A stretch of DNA of 64,000 nt, taken from assembly GCF_021401135.1 (NCBI RefSeq), contig NZ_JACBFO010000002.1, forward strand, positions 682,001-746,000, in the 5' to 3' direction. Each line of letters begins with the position of its first letter. The first letter of the stretch is position 1. Of the stretch, positions 49,199-58,831 are shown piece by piece. This DNA is from Azonexus sp. R2A61 (GTDB taxonomy: Bacteria > Pseudomonadota > Gammaproteobacteria > Burkholderiales > Rhodocyclaceae). The notes below the pieces were generated by a model. That model made no database searches, had not been told where the DNA came from, and saw only the letters and a list, made by a program, of their open reading frames with translations. The translations under genes and the position numbers were made by a program.

Positions 49199-49395
49199 GG
49201 TTTTTCTCCGAAAGGACGAAGGCGTCTTTTACCGCAAGCCGGGGGTGGCGCGCCAGTCGCCGAGCGGACTTCCGCTTTTCCCGAAATTTCCCCTCGGCTT
49301 TTCCGATGCCCGGTGCATTGACCGCACCGACAGCCGCCCACTATCGTCCACCCCGTTCGTCCCGGCCATCGCCGGGCATCGCATTGGAGCCTGGA

Positions 49396-50355
49396 TTGGA
49401 AACCGTCGGTAATTTCGGCCTGTGGGCCAGCTTCTTCGCAGTCGTGCTGGTCATGCTGGCCATCGACCTGTTCGCCGTCGGCGGCGGCCGGCAACATCGC
49501 GTGTCGGTCCGCGAGGCCGGCACCTGGACGGTGATCTGGATCACCGTCTCGGCACTGTTCGCCGCCGGCCTGTGGTTCTACCTGGAGCAGACCGCCGGCC
49601 GCGCAGTGGCCGACCGGAAAGTGCTCGAATTCGTCACCGGCTACCTGATCGAGAAATCGCTGGCAGTCGACAACCTGTTCGTCTGGCTGATGCTGTTCAA
49701 CTTCTTCGCCATCCCGATGGAACTGCAGAAACGCGTGCTGATCTTCGGCGTGCTCGGCGCCATCGTGTTGCGCACCGTGATGATCTTCGCCGGCGTCTGG
49801 CTGGTCGCCCAGTTCCACTGGCTGCTCTACGTGTTCGGCGCCTTCCTGCTGATCACCGGGATCAAGATGTGGTGGTTCGCCGATCAGGAACCGGATCTCG
49901 ACAACAATCCGCTGCTGCGCTGGCTGCGCCGGCACATGAAGGTCACCGAGCAGTTGCACGGCGAGCGCTTCTCGGTCGTCCGCCAGGAAGGCGGCAAGCT
50001 GGTGCGCTACGTCACGCCGCTGTTCCTGGTGCTGGTGCTGGTCGAGTTCTCCGACATCATCTTCGCCGTCGATTCGATCCCGGCCATCTTCGCCATCACC
50101 ACCGATCCGTTCATCGTGCTGACTTCGAACATCTTCGCCATCCTCGGCCTGCGCGCCATGTACTTCCTGCTGGCCGACATGGCCGACCGCTTCGCGCTGC
50201 TCAAGTACGGCCTCTCGCTGGTGCTCATCTTCATCGGCGCCAAGATGCTGCTGCTCGATATCTACAAGATTCCGGTGCTGTTCTCGCTCGGCGTCGTTGC
50301 GGCGATCATCGCCACCTCGGTGATCCTGTCGCTGCGCCAGACGCGGCAGCGCTGA
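49396..50355 (+). CDS. TerC family membrane protein (Alx-like)
   Basis: 319 aa from the TTG at 49396 (METVGNFGLWASFFAVVLVML), supported by GGAG six bases upstream and by alignment with Alx-type starts; an ATG at 49306 would add 30 non-conserved residues. About nine membrane segments, with the acidic metal-site motifs EKSLAVDNLFVWLM and VEFSDIIFAVDSIPAIF. TerC/Alx proteins handle manganese and metal efflux or metallate secreted proteins. No yybP-ykoY riboswitch could be recognised upstream. A hairpin follows the gene (50365-50389). Confidence 0.92.
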   Translation: METVGNFGLWASFFAVVLVMLAIDLFAVGGGRQHRVSVREAGTWTVIWITVSALFAAGLWFYLEQTAGRAVADRKVLEFVTGYLIEKSLAVDNLFVWLMLFNFFAIPMELQKRVLIFGVLGAIVLRTVMIFAGVWLVAQFHWLLYVFGAFLLITGIKMWWFADQEPDLDNNPLLRWLRRHMKVTEQLHGERFSVVRQEGGKLVRYVTPLFLVLVLVEFSDIIFAVDSIPAIFAITTDPFIVLTSNIFAILGLRAMYFLLADMADRFALLKYGLSLVLIFIGAKMLLLDIYKIPVLFSLGVVAAIIATSVILSLRQTRQR

Positions 50356-50364
50356 CCGTCCCCC

Positions 50365-50389
50365 GGCCGCGTCCGCAACGGACGCGGCC
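50365..50389 (+). terminator. GC-rich hairpin after the TerC gene
   Basis: Perfect stem GGCCGCGTCCG (50365-50375) with CGGACGCGGCC (50379-50389), loop CAA. There is no T-run after it, so it may be a weak terminator or an mRNA-stabilising hairpin. Confidence 0.5.
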
Positions 50390-50484
50390 CGCCCTGCGCA
50401 CAGGGCTACGCAATTCATCGTATTCCGGGTCTGTCTTGACCTCCGTAAGCTGGCGCTGCACTGCACAAATTGCGGACGGAAACG

Positions 50485-52077
50485 ATGAAAAAACCCCTTC
50501 TCCCTGCCCTGCTTCCCTTCCTGCTCTGGCTGACCAGCCTGAGCGCCCTGGCCGCGCCCGATCCGGCGCTGGTCCGTCAGCTGGCGGCTGACGACAACGC
50601 CGACAAAATCGCTGCCATCCAGCAGTTGACCGCAGCCGCCGAGCCCGGCACGGCCAGGCTGCTGCAGGCAATGGCCGACGACAGCCTGTTCGTTGCCGGC
50701 GACCGGCTGTTCATCTTCGACGGCGAGCACGGCTTCGACGCGGTCAGCGGCAGCGCCGCCGACCTGCCGGAAGGCGCCGATTCGGTCACGGTCAACAACC
50801 GTCTGCGCGGTGAATTGAGCAACGCCCTGGCCGCGCTCAAGCTGTTCGACGCCGACCGCAACGCCCGCCTGAACGCCACCCGCGAACTGCAGAGCAATGT
50901 CGGGCCGGAACTGGCCGACGTGCTGGGCAAGGCCCGCGCTCAGGAACAGGACGCCGAAATCAAGCTCCTGCTCGATCTGGCCTATGCCCAGGCGACGCTG
51001 CAGGACAGCGACCCGGCGGTGCGGCTGGCCGCCGTACAGACGCTGGCCGACGCTCCGACGCCGGCCATCCGCAGCCTGCTTCTGCCGCTGACCGAGGCGT
51101 CGGCGGAAAGCGACGACAAGGTCCGCGCTGCCGCGGTCGACGCGATCAAGCACATCGAACGCAGCCTGGCCTGGGGCGACACGCTGGCCGGCATCTTCTC
51201 CGGCCTGTCGCTCGGTTCCATCCTGCTGCTGGCGGCGCTCGGCCTGGCCATCACCTACGGCGTCATGGGCATCATCAACATGGCCCACGGCGAACTGCTG
51301 ATGATCGGCGCCTACTCGGCCTACGCCGTCCAGAGCCTGTTCCGCGCCTGGGCACCGGACTACGTCGACTGGTACCTGCCGGCGGCGATCCCGGTCGCCT
51401 TCTTCGCCGCCGCACTGGTCGGCGTGGTGATGGAACGCACGGTGATCCGCTGGCTGTACGGACGCACGCTGGAAACCCTGCTCGCCACCTGGGGCCTGTC
51501 GCTGATCCTGATCCAGGCGGCGCGCGTGCTGTTCGGCGCGCAGAACGTCGAGGTCGCCAACCCGAGCTGGATGTCCGGCGGCGTCGAACTGCTGCCCAAC
51601 CTGATCCTGCCGTGGAACCGCGTGATCATCATCGGCTTCGCGCTGTTCGTGCTGTTCCTGGTCTGGGTGCTGATGAACAAGACGCGGCTCGGCATGTTCG
51701 TCCGCGCCGTCACGCAGAACCGCGCCATGGCCGGCTGCGTCGGCGTGCCGACGGCGCGCATCGACACCATGGCCTTCGCCCTCGGCGCCGGCATCGCCGG
51801 CCTTGGCGGCGTGGCGCTGTCGCAGATCTCCAACGTCGGCCCGGACATGGGCCAGGGCTACATCGTCGATTCCTTCATGGTCGTCGTCGTCGGCGGCGTC
51901 GGGCAACTGGCCGGCGCGGTCTGGGCGGCGCTCGGCCTCGGCATCTTCTCCAAGCTGCTCGAAGGCTGGGCCGGCGCGGTGATCGCCAAGATCATGATCC
52001 TCGTCGCCATCATCGTTTTTATCCAGAAGCGTCCGCAGGGCATTTTCGCCCTCAAGGGCCGCTTTGCCGACCAGTAA
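50485..52077 (+). CDS. urtB: UrtB, urea ABC transporter permease
   Basis: 530 aa from the ATG at 50485. A signal-like N-terminus and a helical periplasmic extension (about 20-230, HEAT-like repeats such as LAADDNADKIAAIQQLTAA) precede the LivH-like permease (about 240-525), with the membrane region GLAITYGVMGIINMAHGELLMIGAYSA. This extended form is typical of UrtB in Proteobacteria. With urtC, urtD and urtE it forms the membrane and ATPase parts of a urea importer. The binding protein gene urtA, normally first, is not upstream; TerC is there instead. Confidence 0.94.
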   Translation: MKKPLLPALLPFLLWLTSLSALAAPDPALVRQLAADDNADKIAAIQQLTAAAEPGTARLLQAMADDSLFVAGDRLFIFDGEHGFDAVSGSAADLPEGADSVTVNNRLRGELSNALAALKLFDADRNARLNATRELQSNVGPELADVLGKARAQEQDAEIKLLLDLAYAQATLQDSDPAVRLAAVQTLADAPTPAIRSLLLPLTEASAESDDKVRAAAVDAIKHIERSLAWGDTLAGIFSGLSLGSILLLAALGLAITYGVMGIINMAHGELLMIGAYSAYAVQSLFRAWAPDYVDWYLPAAIPVAFFAAALVGVVMERTVIRWLYGRTLETLLATWGLSLILIQAARVLFGAQNVEVANPSWMSGGVELLPNLILPWNRVIIIGFALFVLFLVWVLMNKTRLGMFVRAVTQNRAMAGCVGVPTARIDTMAFALGAGIAGLGGVALSQISNVGPDMGQGYIVDSFMVVVVGGVGQLAGAVWAALGLGIFSKLLEGWAGAVIAKIMILVAIIVFIQKRPQGIFALKGRFADQ

Positions 52078-52087
52078 GGAGCGACGC

Positions 52088-53235
52088 ATGTCTGCCACTT
52101 CTTCCGCGTTTCCCCTGCCCGCTTCCGGCCGCGTGCCGCTGACCCTGCGCGTCTTCGCCGCGCTCGACCGCAAGGCCTGGATCGCGCTCGCCGTCTTCCT
52201 TGCCCTGGCGCTGGTCGTCGTTCCCGTGCTGCACCTGACGGTGCCCGAGAGCAGCACCTTTCACGTCTCGGCCTACGCGATCACGCTGATTGGCAAGATC
52301 ATGTGCTACGCGCTGGTCGCCGTCGCCATGGACCTGATCTGGGGCTACGGCGGCATCCTGTCGCTCGGCCACGGGCTGTTCTTCGCGCTCGGCGGCTACG
52401 CCTTCGGTATGTACCTGATGCGCCAGATCGGCCGCGACGGCAGCTACGGCGCCGACCTGCCCGACTTCATGGTCTTCCTCGACTGGAAGGAACTACCGTG
52501 GTTCTGGCTGGGCAGCGACCACTTCGGCTGGGCGGCCTTGCTGGCGCTCGCCGTGCCGGCCGTCGTCGCTTTCGTCTTCGGTTACTTCGCCTTCCGTTCG
52601 CGGATCAAGGGCGTCTATTTCTCGATCATCACCCAGGCGCTGACCTACGCCGCCATGTTGCTGTTCTTCCGCAATGAAACCGGCTTCGGCGGCAACAACG
52701 GTTTCACCGACTTCAAGCGCATCCTCGGCCACGGCATCACCTCGCCGGAAATGCGGCTGGTGCTGTTCGGCCTGACCGCGCTGACGCTGGCCGCGACGCT
52801 GGTGTTCGCCGCCTGGCTGGTCAAATCCAAGTTCGGCCGGGTGTTGACCGCAATCCGCGATGCCGAGAGCCGGGTCATGTTCATCGGCTACAACCCGCTC
52901 TGGTACAAGCTGACCATCTGGGTGATCTCGGCCGTGCTGTGCGGCATCGCCGGCGCGCTCTACGTACCGCAGGTCGGCATCATCAACCCGAGCGAAATGA
53001 GCCCGGCGAATTCAATCGAAATCGCCATCTGGGTGGCGGTCGGCGGGCGCGGCACGCTGATCGGGCCGGTCATCGGCGCCTTCGTGGTCAACCTCGCCAA
53101 GAGCTGGTTTACCGTCAGCTTCCCCGAATACTGGCTGTTCTTCCTCGGCCTGCTGTTCATTGTCGTCACGCTGATGCTGCCGCAAGGCCTGGTCGGCCTG
53201 TGGAAAAAGATCATCGCCCGCAAAGGAGCCGCCGC

Positions 53236-53239
<4 letters not shown>
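52088..53239 (+). CDS. urtC: UrtC, urea ABC transporter permease
   Basis: 383 aa from the ATG at 52088, preceded by AAGGAG. LivM-like permease with about ten segments; ALVAVAMDLIWGYGGILSLGHGLFFALGGYAFGMYL is the family signature region. Ends in the GTG/ATG-coupled junction with urtD (ATGA at 53236-53239). Forms the channel with UrtB. Confidence 0.95.
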
Positions 53240-54066
<827 letters not shown>

Positions 54067-54680
54067 GCTGCTGTATTCCGCGCCTGACGCGCGGGCGTAC
54101 TTTCTTTTGCTTCGCCAAAAGAAAGTAGCCAAAGAAAAGGCGACCCCCAGGTCGGCGCCGGGCGGCGCCCGGTCCCTTGCGCTACTCGGCAGTCCGGGCG
54201 GCTGGCTAAACTCGCCGCTACGCGGCTCGGACAACGCCAGCCGACTGCCCCCGGACCGCCTGCGTTGCTCAGCGCCTCTCAGGGGGACCCCAAAACCGGC
54301 GGTTTACGAAAGTTTGCGGTCGACACCCCTTTTTGCCAAAAAACCAATCGCTGCGATCGGTGTCCTGGGCCCCTTGGGAGGCGCCGAGCAACGCAGGGTA
54401 GTCGGGGGCCTTCGGCTGGCGTTGTCTGAGGCCCGCAGGGCCGAGTTTAGCCAGCCGCCCGACTGCCCGAGTCGCGCAGGGAACCCCGCGCAGCGGGGCG
54501 CCGACCTAGGGTGTCCTTTTTCTTTGGCTACTTTCTTTTTGGACAAGCAAAAAGAAAGTACGCCCGCCGGTCAACGGCGGAACCCAGCGGTTCAGCAACG
54601 ACAAACGCCCGCCCGTCCGTCAGGCGCGGAACACAGCGGTTCAGCAACACAACATCGCCCAATAACCAGGAGCCCGGAAC
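54067..54680. repeat. Large imperfect inverted repeat between urtD and urtE
   Basis: No gene is supported in these 614 bases. A left arm (about 54090-54300) with GTACTTTCTTTTGC, AAAGAAAGTAGCCAAAGAA and GTCGGCGCC is repeated in reverse complement by the right arm (about 54360-54575), giving a palindrome of roughly 480 bases. Shared stretches include GGCGGCTGGCTAAACTCG and GACAACGCCAGCCGA. The right end carries a second copy of the terminal GCGGAACMCAGCGGTTCAGC module (near 54573 and 54626). This type of repeat is found between genes in several Proteobacteria; its origin (MITE-like, self-mobile) is inferred. Confidence 0.85.
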
Positions 54681-55373
54681 ATGCTCAAAGTCGATAACCT
54701 CCACCAAGCCTATGGCGGCTCCCACATCCTCCGTGGCCTCAGTTTCGAGCTGCAGAAAGGCGAAGTCACCACGCTGCTCGGCCGCAACGGCGTCGGCAAG
54801 ACCACCTTGCTCAAATCGCTGATGGGCCTGGTCAAGACCAAGGAAGGCAGCGTCACTTTCGACGGCAAGACGATCACCCACCTGCCGCCGCACGAGCGCG
54901 TCAGGGCCGGCATCGGCTACGTGCCGCAGGGACGCGAGATCTTCCCGCGCCTGACCGTCGAGGAAAACCTGCTGATGGGCCTGGCGACCCAGCCGGGCAG
55001 CACGAAGATTCCCGAACGCATCTTCGCGATGTTCCCGGTCCTCAAGCAGATGATGCACCGCCGCGGCGGCGACCTCTCCGGCGGCCAGCAGCAGCAACTG
55101 GCCATCGGCCGCGCGCTGGCGATGGGGCCGTCGCTGCTGATCCTCGACGAACCGACCGAAGGCATCCAGCCGTCGATCATCAAGGACATCGAGCGCGCCA
55201 TCCGGATGCTCGCCGAAACCGGCGAAATGGCCATCCTGCTGGTCGAGCAGTACTACGACTTCGCCGAGTCGCTGGCCGACCAGTATCTGCTGATGGAGCG
55301 CGGCGAGTTCATCATGCGCGGGCGCGGTGAAACCATGCCGCAGGACGGCGTGCGCGAAGCGCTGGCGGTCTAG
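54681..55373 (+). CDS. urtE: UrtE, urea ABC transporter ATP-binding protein
   Basis: 230 aa with the ATG at 54681, preceded by CAGGAG. Walker A LGRNGVGKTTLLKSLMG, signature LSGGQQQQLAIGRALA, Walker B LLILDEPTEGIQPS, LivF type. It pairs with UrtD to power UrtBC. Separated from urtD by the inverted-repeat region, so its transcription may be weaker or partly independent. Confidence 0.95.
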   Translation: MLKVDNLHQAYGGSHILRGLSFELQKGEVTTLLGRNGVGKTTLLKSLMGLVKTKEGSVTFDGKTITHLPPHERVRAGIGYVPQGREIFPRLTVEENLLMGLATQPGSTKIPERIFAMFPVLKQMMHRRGGDLSGGQQQQLAIGRALAMGPSLLILDEPTEGIQPSIIKDIERAIRMLAETGEMAILLVEQYYDFAESLADQYLLMERGEFIMRGRGETMPQDGVREALAV

Positions 55374-55395
55374 CGAACAGGCCTCCTGGCAGTGC

Positions 55396-55444
55396 GTCGA
55401 CCGCAAATCTGCGCGAAAACGGTGCGCAGACTTTTGCGGTCGAC
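55396..55444. terminator. Hairpin after urtE built from two inverted GTCGACCGCA motifs
   Basis: GTCGACCGCAAATCTGCGC (55396-55414) pairs with GCGCAGACTTTTGCGGTCGAC (55424-55444), with a nine-base loop and a two-base bulge. It lies 23 bases after the urtE stop. The two ends are inverted copies of the window-wide YTGCGGTCRAC motif. Confidence 0.65.
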
Positions 55445-55536
55445 AGCGGAATCCCCCGTATTTCCGTGCTGCCGACCCCGGGCGCGCTTATTGCTAATCA
55501 GAAGAAATAATTCGTTGTTTATCTGAGGGGAATGGC

Positions 55537-56523
55537 ATGGCCGCGACGTGTTCCTGGGAATCGATCGACGTACATCTGCTGCGCGTGCTGCATGCACTGC
55601 TCACCGAATGCAGCGTGTCCAATGCCGCCCGCCGGCTCAACCAGTCGCAGCCGGCGGTCAGTACCGCGCTGCGCCGCCTGCGCGACATCACCGGCGACCA
55701 GCTGCTGGTCCGCAGCCGCAACGGCATGACGCCGACCGAACGCGGCCAGTCGCTGCTCGAGCCGGTCAAGATCGCGCTGGCGCAGATCGAGGCCATCGGT
55801 CTGCAGCAGGTCCGCTTCGACCCGATGAAGTCGAAGCGCGTGTTCAACATCGCCACGCCGGATTACCTGAACGCCCTGTTGATCGGCAACATCGTCGCCC
55901 ACCTGCGCCAGCACGCGCCGCATTCGCAGGTCGTGCTGCATTCCTTCGGACCGGATTTCGACTATTCGAAGGCGCTCGAATCGGGCGAACTGGACATCGT
56001 CATCGGCAACTGGCCGCAACCGCCCGAGCATCTGCGTCTGGCGCCGCTGTTCGAGGACGACGTGGTCTGCCTGATGCGCAAGGCGCACCCGCTGGCCGGC
56101 CACCGGCTGACCCAGGACGATTACCTGAACGCCGAACATCTGGTGCCGACGCCCTATGCCGTCGGCCAGCGCGGCGTCATCGACATGCAACTGGCGCGCG
56201 ACCGGATCAAGCGCAACGTCGTCGCCAGCGTCCCCTATTTCAACCTGGTGCCCTATGTGCTGCAGCAGGCCGACCTGATCTTCTCGGCACCGCGCATCTT
56301 CGCCGAACACTGCTGCACGCTGGGCGACCTGTGCTATGCCGAATCGCCGCTCGATTTCCCGAAGATGCGCTTCTACCTGCTGTGGCACGACCGCGCGCAC
56401 CATTCCGAGGAATGCCGCTGGTTCCGCGAGCAGATCATCGATGTCGTCAAGCATCGCGTCGATGCCAAGCGCGACACCGCGCCGCCGGCGACGGTCGCAG
56501 CCCGCGCCCGCCTGCGGGCCTGA
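55537..56523 (+). CDS. LysR family transcriptional regulator
   Basis: 328 aa, ATG with GAGGGG eight bases upstream. Helix-turn-helix at about 10-70 (LTECSVSNAARRLNQSQPAVSTALRRL), then a long effector domain (about 100-310). This NodD/PA-like subtype has IDVHLLRVLHALL at the start. It lies between the urea transporter and the urate-catabolism genes, both purine-nitrogen functions, so it is a good candidate regulator of one of them. No operator was recognised. Followed by a terminator. Confidence 0.9.
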   Translation: MAATCSWESIDVHLLRVLHALLTECSVSNAARRLNQSQPAVSTALRRLRDITGDQLLVRSRNGMTPTERGQSLLEPVKIALAQIEAIGLQQVRFDPMKSKRVFNIATPDYLNALLIGNIVAHLRQHAPHSQVVLHSFGPDFDYSKALESGELDIVIGNWPQPPEHLRLAPLFEDDVVCLMRKAHPLAGHRLTQDDYLNAEHLVPTPYAVGQRGVIDMQLARDRIKRNVVASVPYFNLVPYVLQQADLIFSAPRIFAEHCCTLGDLCYAESPLDFPKMRFYLLWHDRAHHSEECRWFREQIIDVVKHRVDAKRDTAPPATVAARARLRA

Positions 56524-56554
56524 ATCCTTTCCTGTCTGTCCTTGAGAGTCCTCG

Positions 56555-56583
56555 CGCCGGCCATCTGGCCGGCGTCTTTTTGC
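56555..56583 (+). terminator. Rho-independent terminator after the LysR gene
   Basis: Stem CGCCGGCCA (56555-56563) with TGGCCGGCG (56566-56574), two-base loop, then TCTTTTTG. Lies 32 bases after the stop codon. Confidence 0.85.
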
Positions 56584-56738
56584 CCGCGCAATGCCGCTGC
56601 GCCCCATCTCGCGCAGCATAGCCGGCCGACGAACCGGCCGCACACCGGAATCCCGGCCGGCAACTGTTATCCTGCCAGCCGATGCGAGGTCCCAACCTCC
56701 CGTCGTTTCGCTTCCTTTGCTGCAGGAACCCACCGTCG

Positions 56739-57659
56739 ATGTTTTTTCGCCCCAACCCGCGCCGGACGCTTGTCGCCGCGCTCCTCTGTCTGTTCTCGCA
56801 CCTCTGCTTCGCGCAACAACTCGCACTGAGTTTCGATGACGGCTTCAATCCGGAAGCACACCCCGGGGCCAGACAGTGGAACGCCCAACTGCTGGCCACC
56901 CTCGAGGCACGAGGCATCCAGGCCGCACTCTTTCCTTCCCTGGCCCGACTGGGCAATGGCGCAGGCCTTGAACTGCTTGGCGCATGGGCACAGGCTGGAC
57001 ACATGATCGGCAACCATACCGCCAGCCATCGCAGCCTGGCCGCCCCGGAAGTCTCGCTGGACGGGTTCATTTCCGACGTCGAAACGGCGGACGAGGCCCT
57101 TCGGGGTCTGTCGACCTTTGTGCCGATGCTGCGTTTCCCTTACCTGAAGGAAGGCGACACGCTTGCCAAGCGCGACGGCATGCGGGCGTGGATGAAACGC
57201 CGCGGCTATCGCCCCGCACCGGTATCGATCGACGCCAGCGACTGGTACTACAACCGCGTTTATGCCGGACACCTGGCCGCCGGGGAAACCGGCAAGGCCG
57301 GACAGGTCAAGCAACGCTACATCGACCATCTGCTCGACCGCGCGGCCTATTACGACGGCCTTGCCCGCCGCGTTCTCGGCCGAAGTCCGACTCACGTCAT
57401 GCTGCTGCACACCAATCAACTCAACGCCGATGCCCTGGGCGACGTCATCGATGCGCTCAACGCGAAGGGGTGGCGGGTCGTCCCGGCGCGCAGCGCGTTC
57501 GCCGACCGCTTGTACGACAGTCCTCCCGACACGCTGCCAGCCGGGGAAAGCATCATCTGGGCGCAGGCCAGGGCGGCCGGGATTCCCTGTCTGCGCTATC
57601 CGGCGGAAGATGCCGTTTACGAGGCGCCGCGCTTGCGCGAAGCAGGCTTGATCCCGTGA
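56739..57659 (+). CDS. Exported polysaccharide deacetylase family protein
   Basis: 306 aa from ATG 56739 (AGGAA ten bases upstream; an in-frame ATG at 56682 is less likely). Signal peptide at about 1-26 (TLVAALLCLFSHLCFAQ). NodB-type carbohydrate esterase core: LSFDDGFNPEA holds the catalytic Asp, and IGNHTASHRSL the His-x3-His-like metal site. Family members deacetylate chitin, peptidoglycan or related sugars, in periplasm or outside. No polysaccharide genes are nearby, so the substrate is unknown. Confidence 0.88.
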   Translation: MFFRPNPRRTLVAALLCLFSHLCFAQQLALSFDDGFNPEAHPGARQWNAQLLATLEARGIQAALFPSLARLGNGAGLELLGAWAQAGHMIGNHTASHRSLAAPEVSLDGFISDVETADEALRGLSTFVPMLRFPYLKEGDTLAKRDGMRAWMKRRGYRPAPVSIDASDWYYNRVYAGHLAAGETGKAGQVKQRYIDHLLDRAAYYDGLARRVLGRSPTHVMLLHTNQLNADALGDVIDALNAKGWRVVPARSAFADRLYDSPPDTLPAGESIIWAQARAAGIPCLRYPAEDAVYEAPRLREAGLIP

Positions 57660-57735
57660 TCCCGCCTGCGCAATGCGGCACCTCGCGCCGGACGCCGGAA
57701 AATTCCGGACAGCCCGCCGGCTGCCCCCTTCCCGC

Positions 57736-58269
57736 CTAGCCGCCGAGCAGCGGATCGAGCCGCAGGTCGGCGATCCGCTGGATCTGCGCCAGCGCCTCGG
57801 CGAACTCCTGCGCCGACGTGGCCGCCAGGCGGCGACGCATCTGGCCGATGATGTCCTGCCGGCTCAAGCCCTTGACGGCGACGATGAACGGCCAGCCGAA
57901 AGTACGCCGGTAGGCATCGTTCAACTGGCGAATCTCGGCCAGCTCTTCCGGCGAACAGGCGTTCAGGCCGGCGCCGGCCTGTTCGCGGGCGGAATCCTCG
58001 GTCAGGTCGCCGCGCAGCGCCGCCTTGCTGGCCAGCTCCGGGTGCGCCAGGATCAGCGCGAGCAGTTCGTCGCGGCCGGCCTCGGCGATCACCGCCGCCA
58101 TCGCGGCGCGCAGCGCGGCGCGGTCGGCGAAGGGGCGGCGCGCCCAGACCCGCTGCATCACCCAGGGCGAATGCTCGAAGACGGCACCGACCTCGGCGAC
58201 GAAGGCGTCGCGATCAAGTTGGCTGAGGCGCTGGAGCGCGGTCGTACTTGCGGTCAACAGTCCGGGCAT
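57736..58269 (-). CDS. uraD: UraD, 2-oxo-4-hydroxy-4-carboxy-5-ureidoimidazoline decarboxylase
   Basis: 177 aa. All-helical OHCU decarboxylase. The catalytic residues are in the FEHSPWVMQRVWARRPF region near the N-terminus and FGWPFIVAVKGLSR in the C-terminal half. It converts OHCU to S-allantoin, the third step of urate breakdown. It is divergent from uraH-puuD with about 200 bases between, and all belong to the same pathway. Confidence 0.94.
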   Translation of the reverse strand: MPGLLTASTTALQRLSQLDRDAFVAEVGAVFEHSPWVMQRVWARRPFADRAALRAAMAAVIAEAGRDELLALILAHPELASKAALRGDLTEDSAREQAGAGLNACSPEELAEIRQLNDAYRRTFGWPFIVAVKGLSRQDIIGQMRRRLAATSAQEFAEALAQIQRIADLRLDPLLGG

Positions 58270-58477
58270 GGCAAAAACACCGTAATCATCGTCGGGCCAA
58301 GCTTACGGATTCCGGCCGGGGCCAGGCAAGCTGCCGGCCGATATAAGGAAGTTGCGCGCTTTCATATAGTCCCGGTCGACCGGCCCGACATCCGGAAAAT
58401 CCGATAGCCTTTATAAACCCCGCGCGCCCCCGCCCTTCCTATAATCGGCATATCGCCAATGTCTTCCGGGAAAGCCC

Positions 58478-58831
58478 ATGGGACGCCTCTCCACGCACGT
58501 ACTCGACACCGCCAGTGGCCGCCCCGCCGCCGGCATAGCCTACACGCTGGTCCGCATCGACGGCGACCGCCAGGTCGCGCTGGCGGCCGGCACGACCAAC
58601 GCCGACGGTCGCACTGACGCCCCGCTGTTGAGCGGTGCCGACCTGCGCGCGGGCATCTACGAACTGGTTTTCGAAGCCGCCGCCTATTTCCGCGCCGCCG
58701 GCGTCGAACTGCCCGAACCGCCCTTCCTCGACCGCATCACGCTGCGCTTCGGCGTCGCCGATCCAGAGGGCCACTACCACGTGCCGCTGCTGGTGTCGCC
58801 GTGGTCCTACTCGACCTACCGGGGCAGCTGA
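58478..58831 (+). CDS. uraH: UraH, 5-hydroxyisourate hydrolase (transthyretin-like)
   Basis: 117 aa. Transthyretin fold with the hydrolase motifs: [16 protein letters not shown] at the start (catalytic His), then ITLRFGV and the C-terminal [18 protein letters not shown], whose YRGS ending is diagnostic. It hydrolyses 5-hydroxyisourate to OHCU. It overlaps the puuD start by one base (TGATG), so the pair is translated together. Cytoplasmic; no signal peptide. Confidence 0.96.
   Translation: MGRLSTHVLDTASGRPAAGIAYTLVRIDGDRQVALAAGTTNADGRTDAPLLSGADLRAGIYELVFEAAAYFRAAGVELPEPPFLDRITLRFGVADPEGHYHVPLLVSPWSYSTYRGS

Noticed and set aside
49199-49395. A manganese (yybP-ykoY) riboswitch before the TerC gene
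   Set aside because: Expected for Alx-type genes in some bacteria, but I could not find the conserved core sequence or helices by eye.
48949-52257. An 1102-codon minus-strand frame opposite TerC and urtB
   Set aside because: It is the shadow of those genes, rich in His/Asp/Gln with no domain; the plus-strand products are unambiguous.
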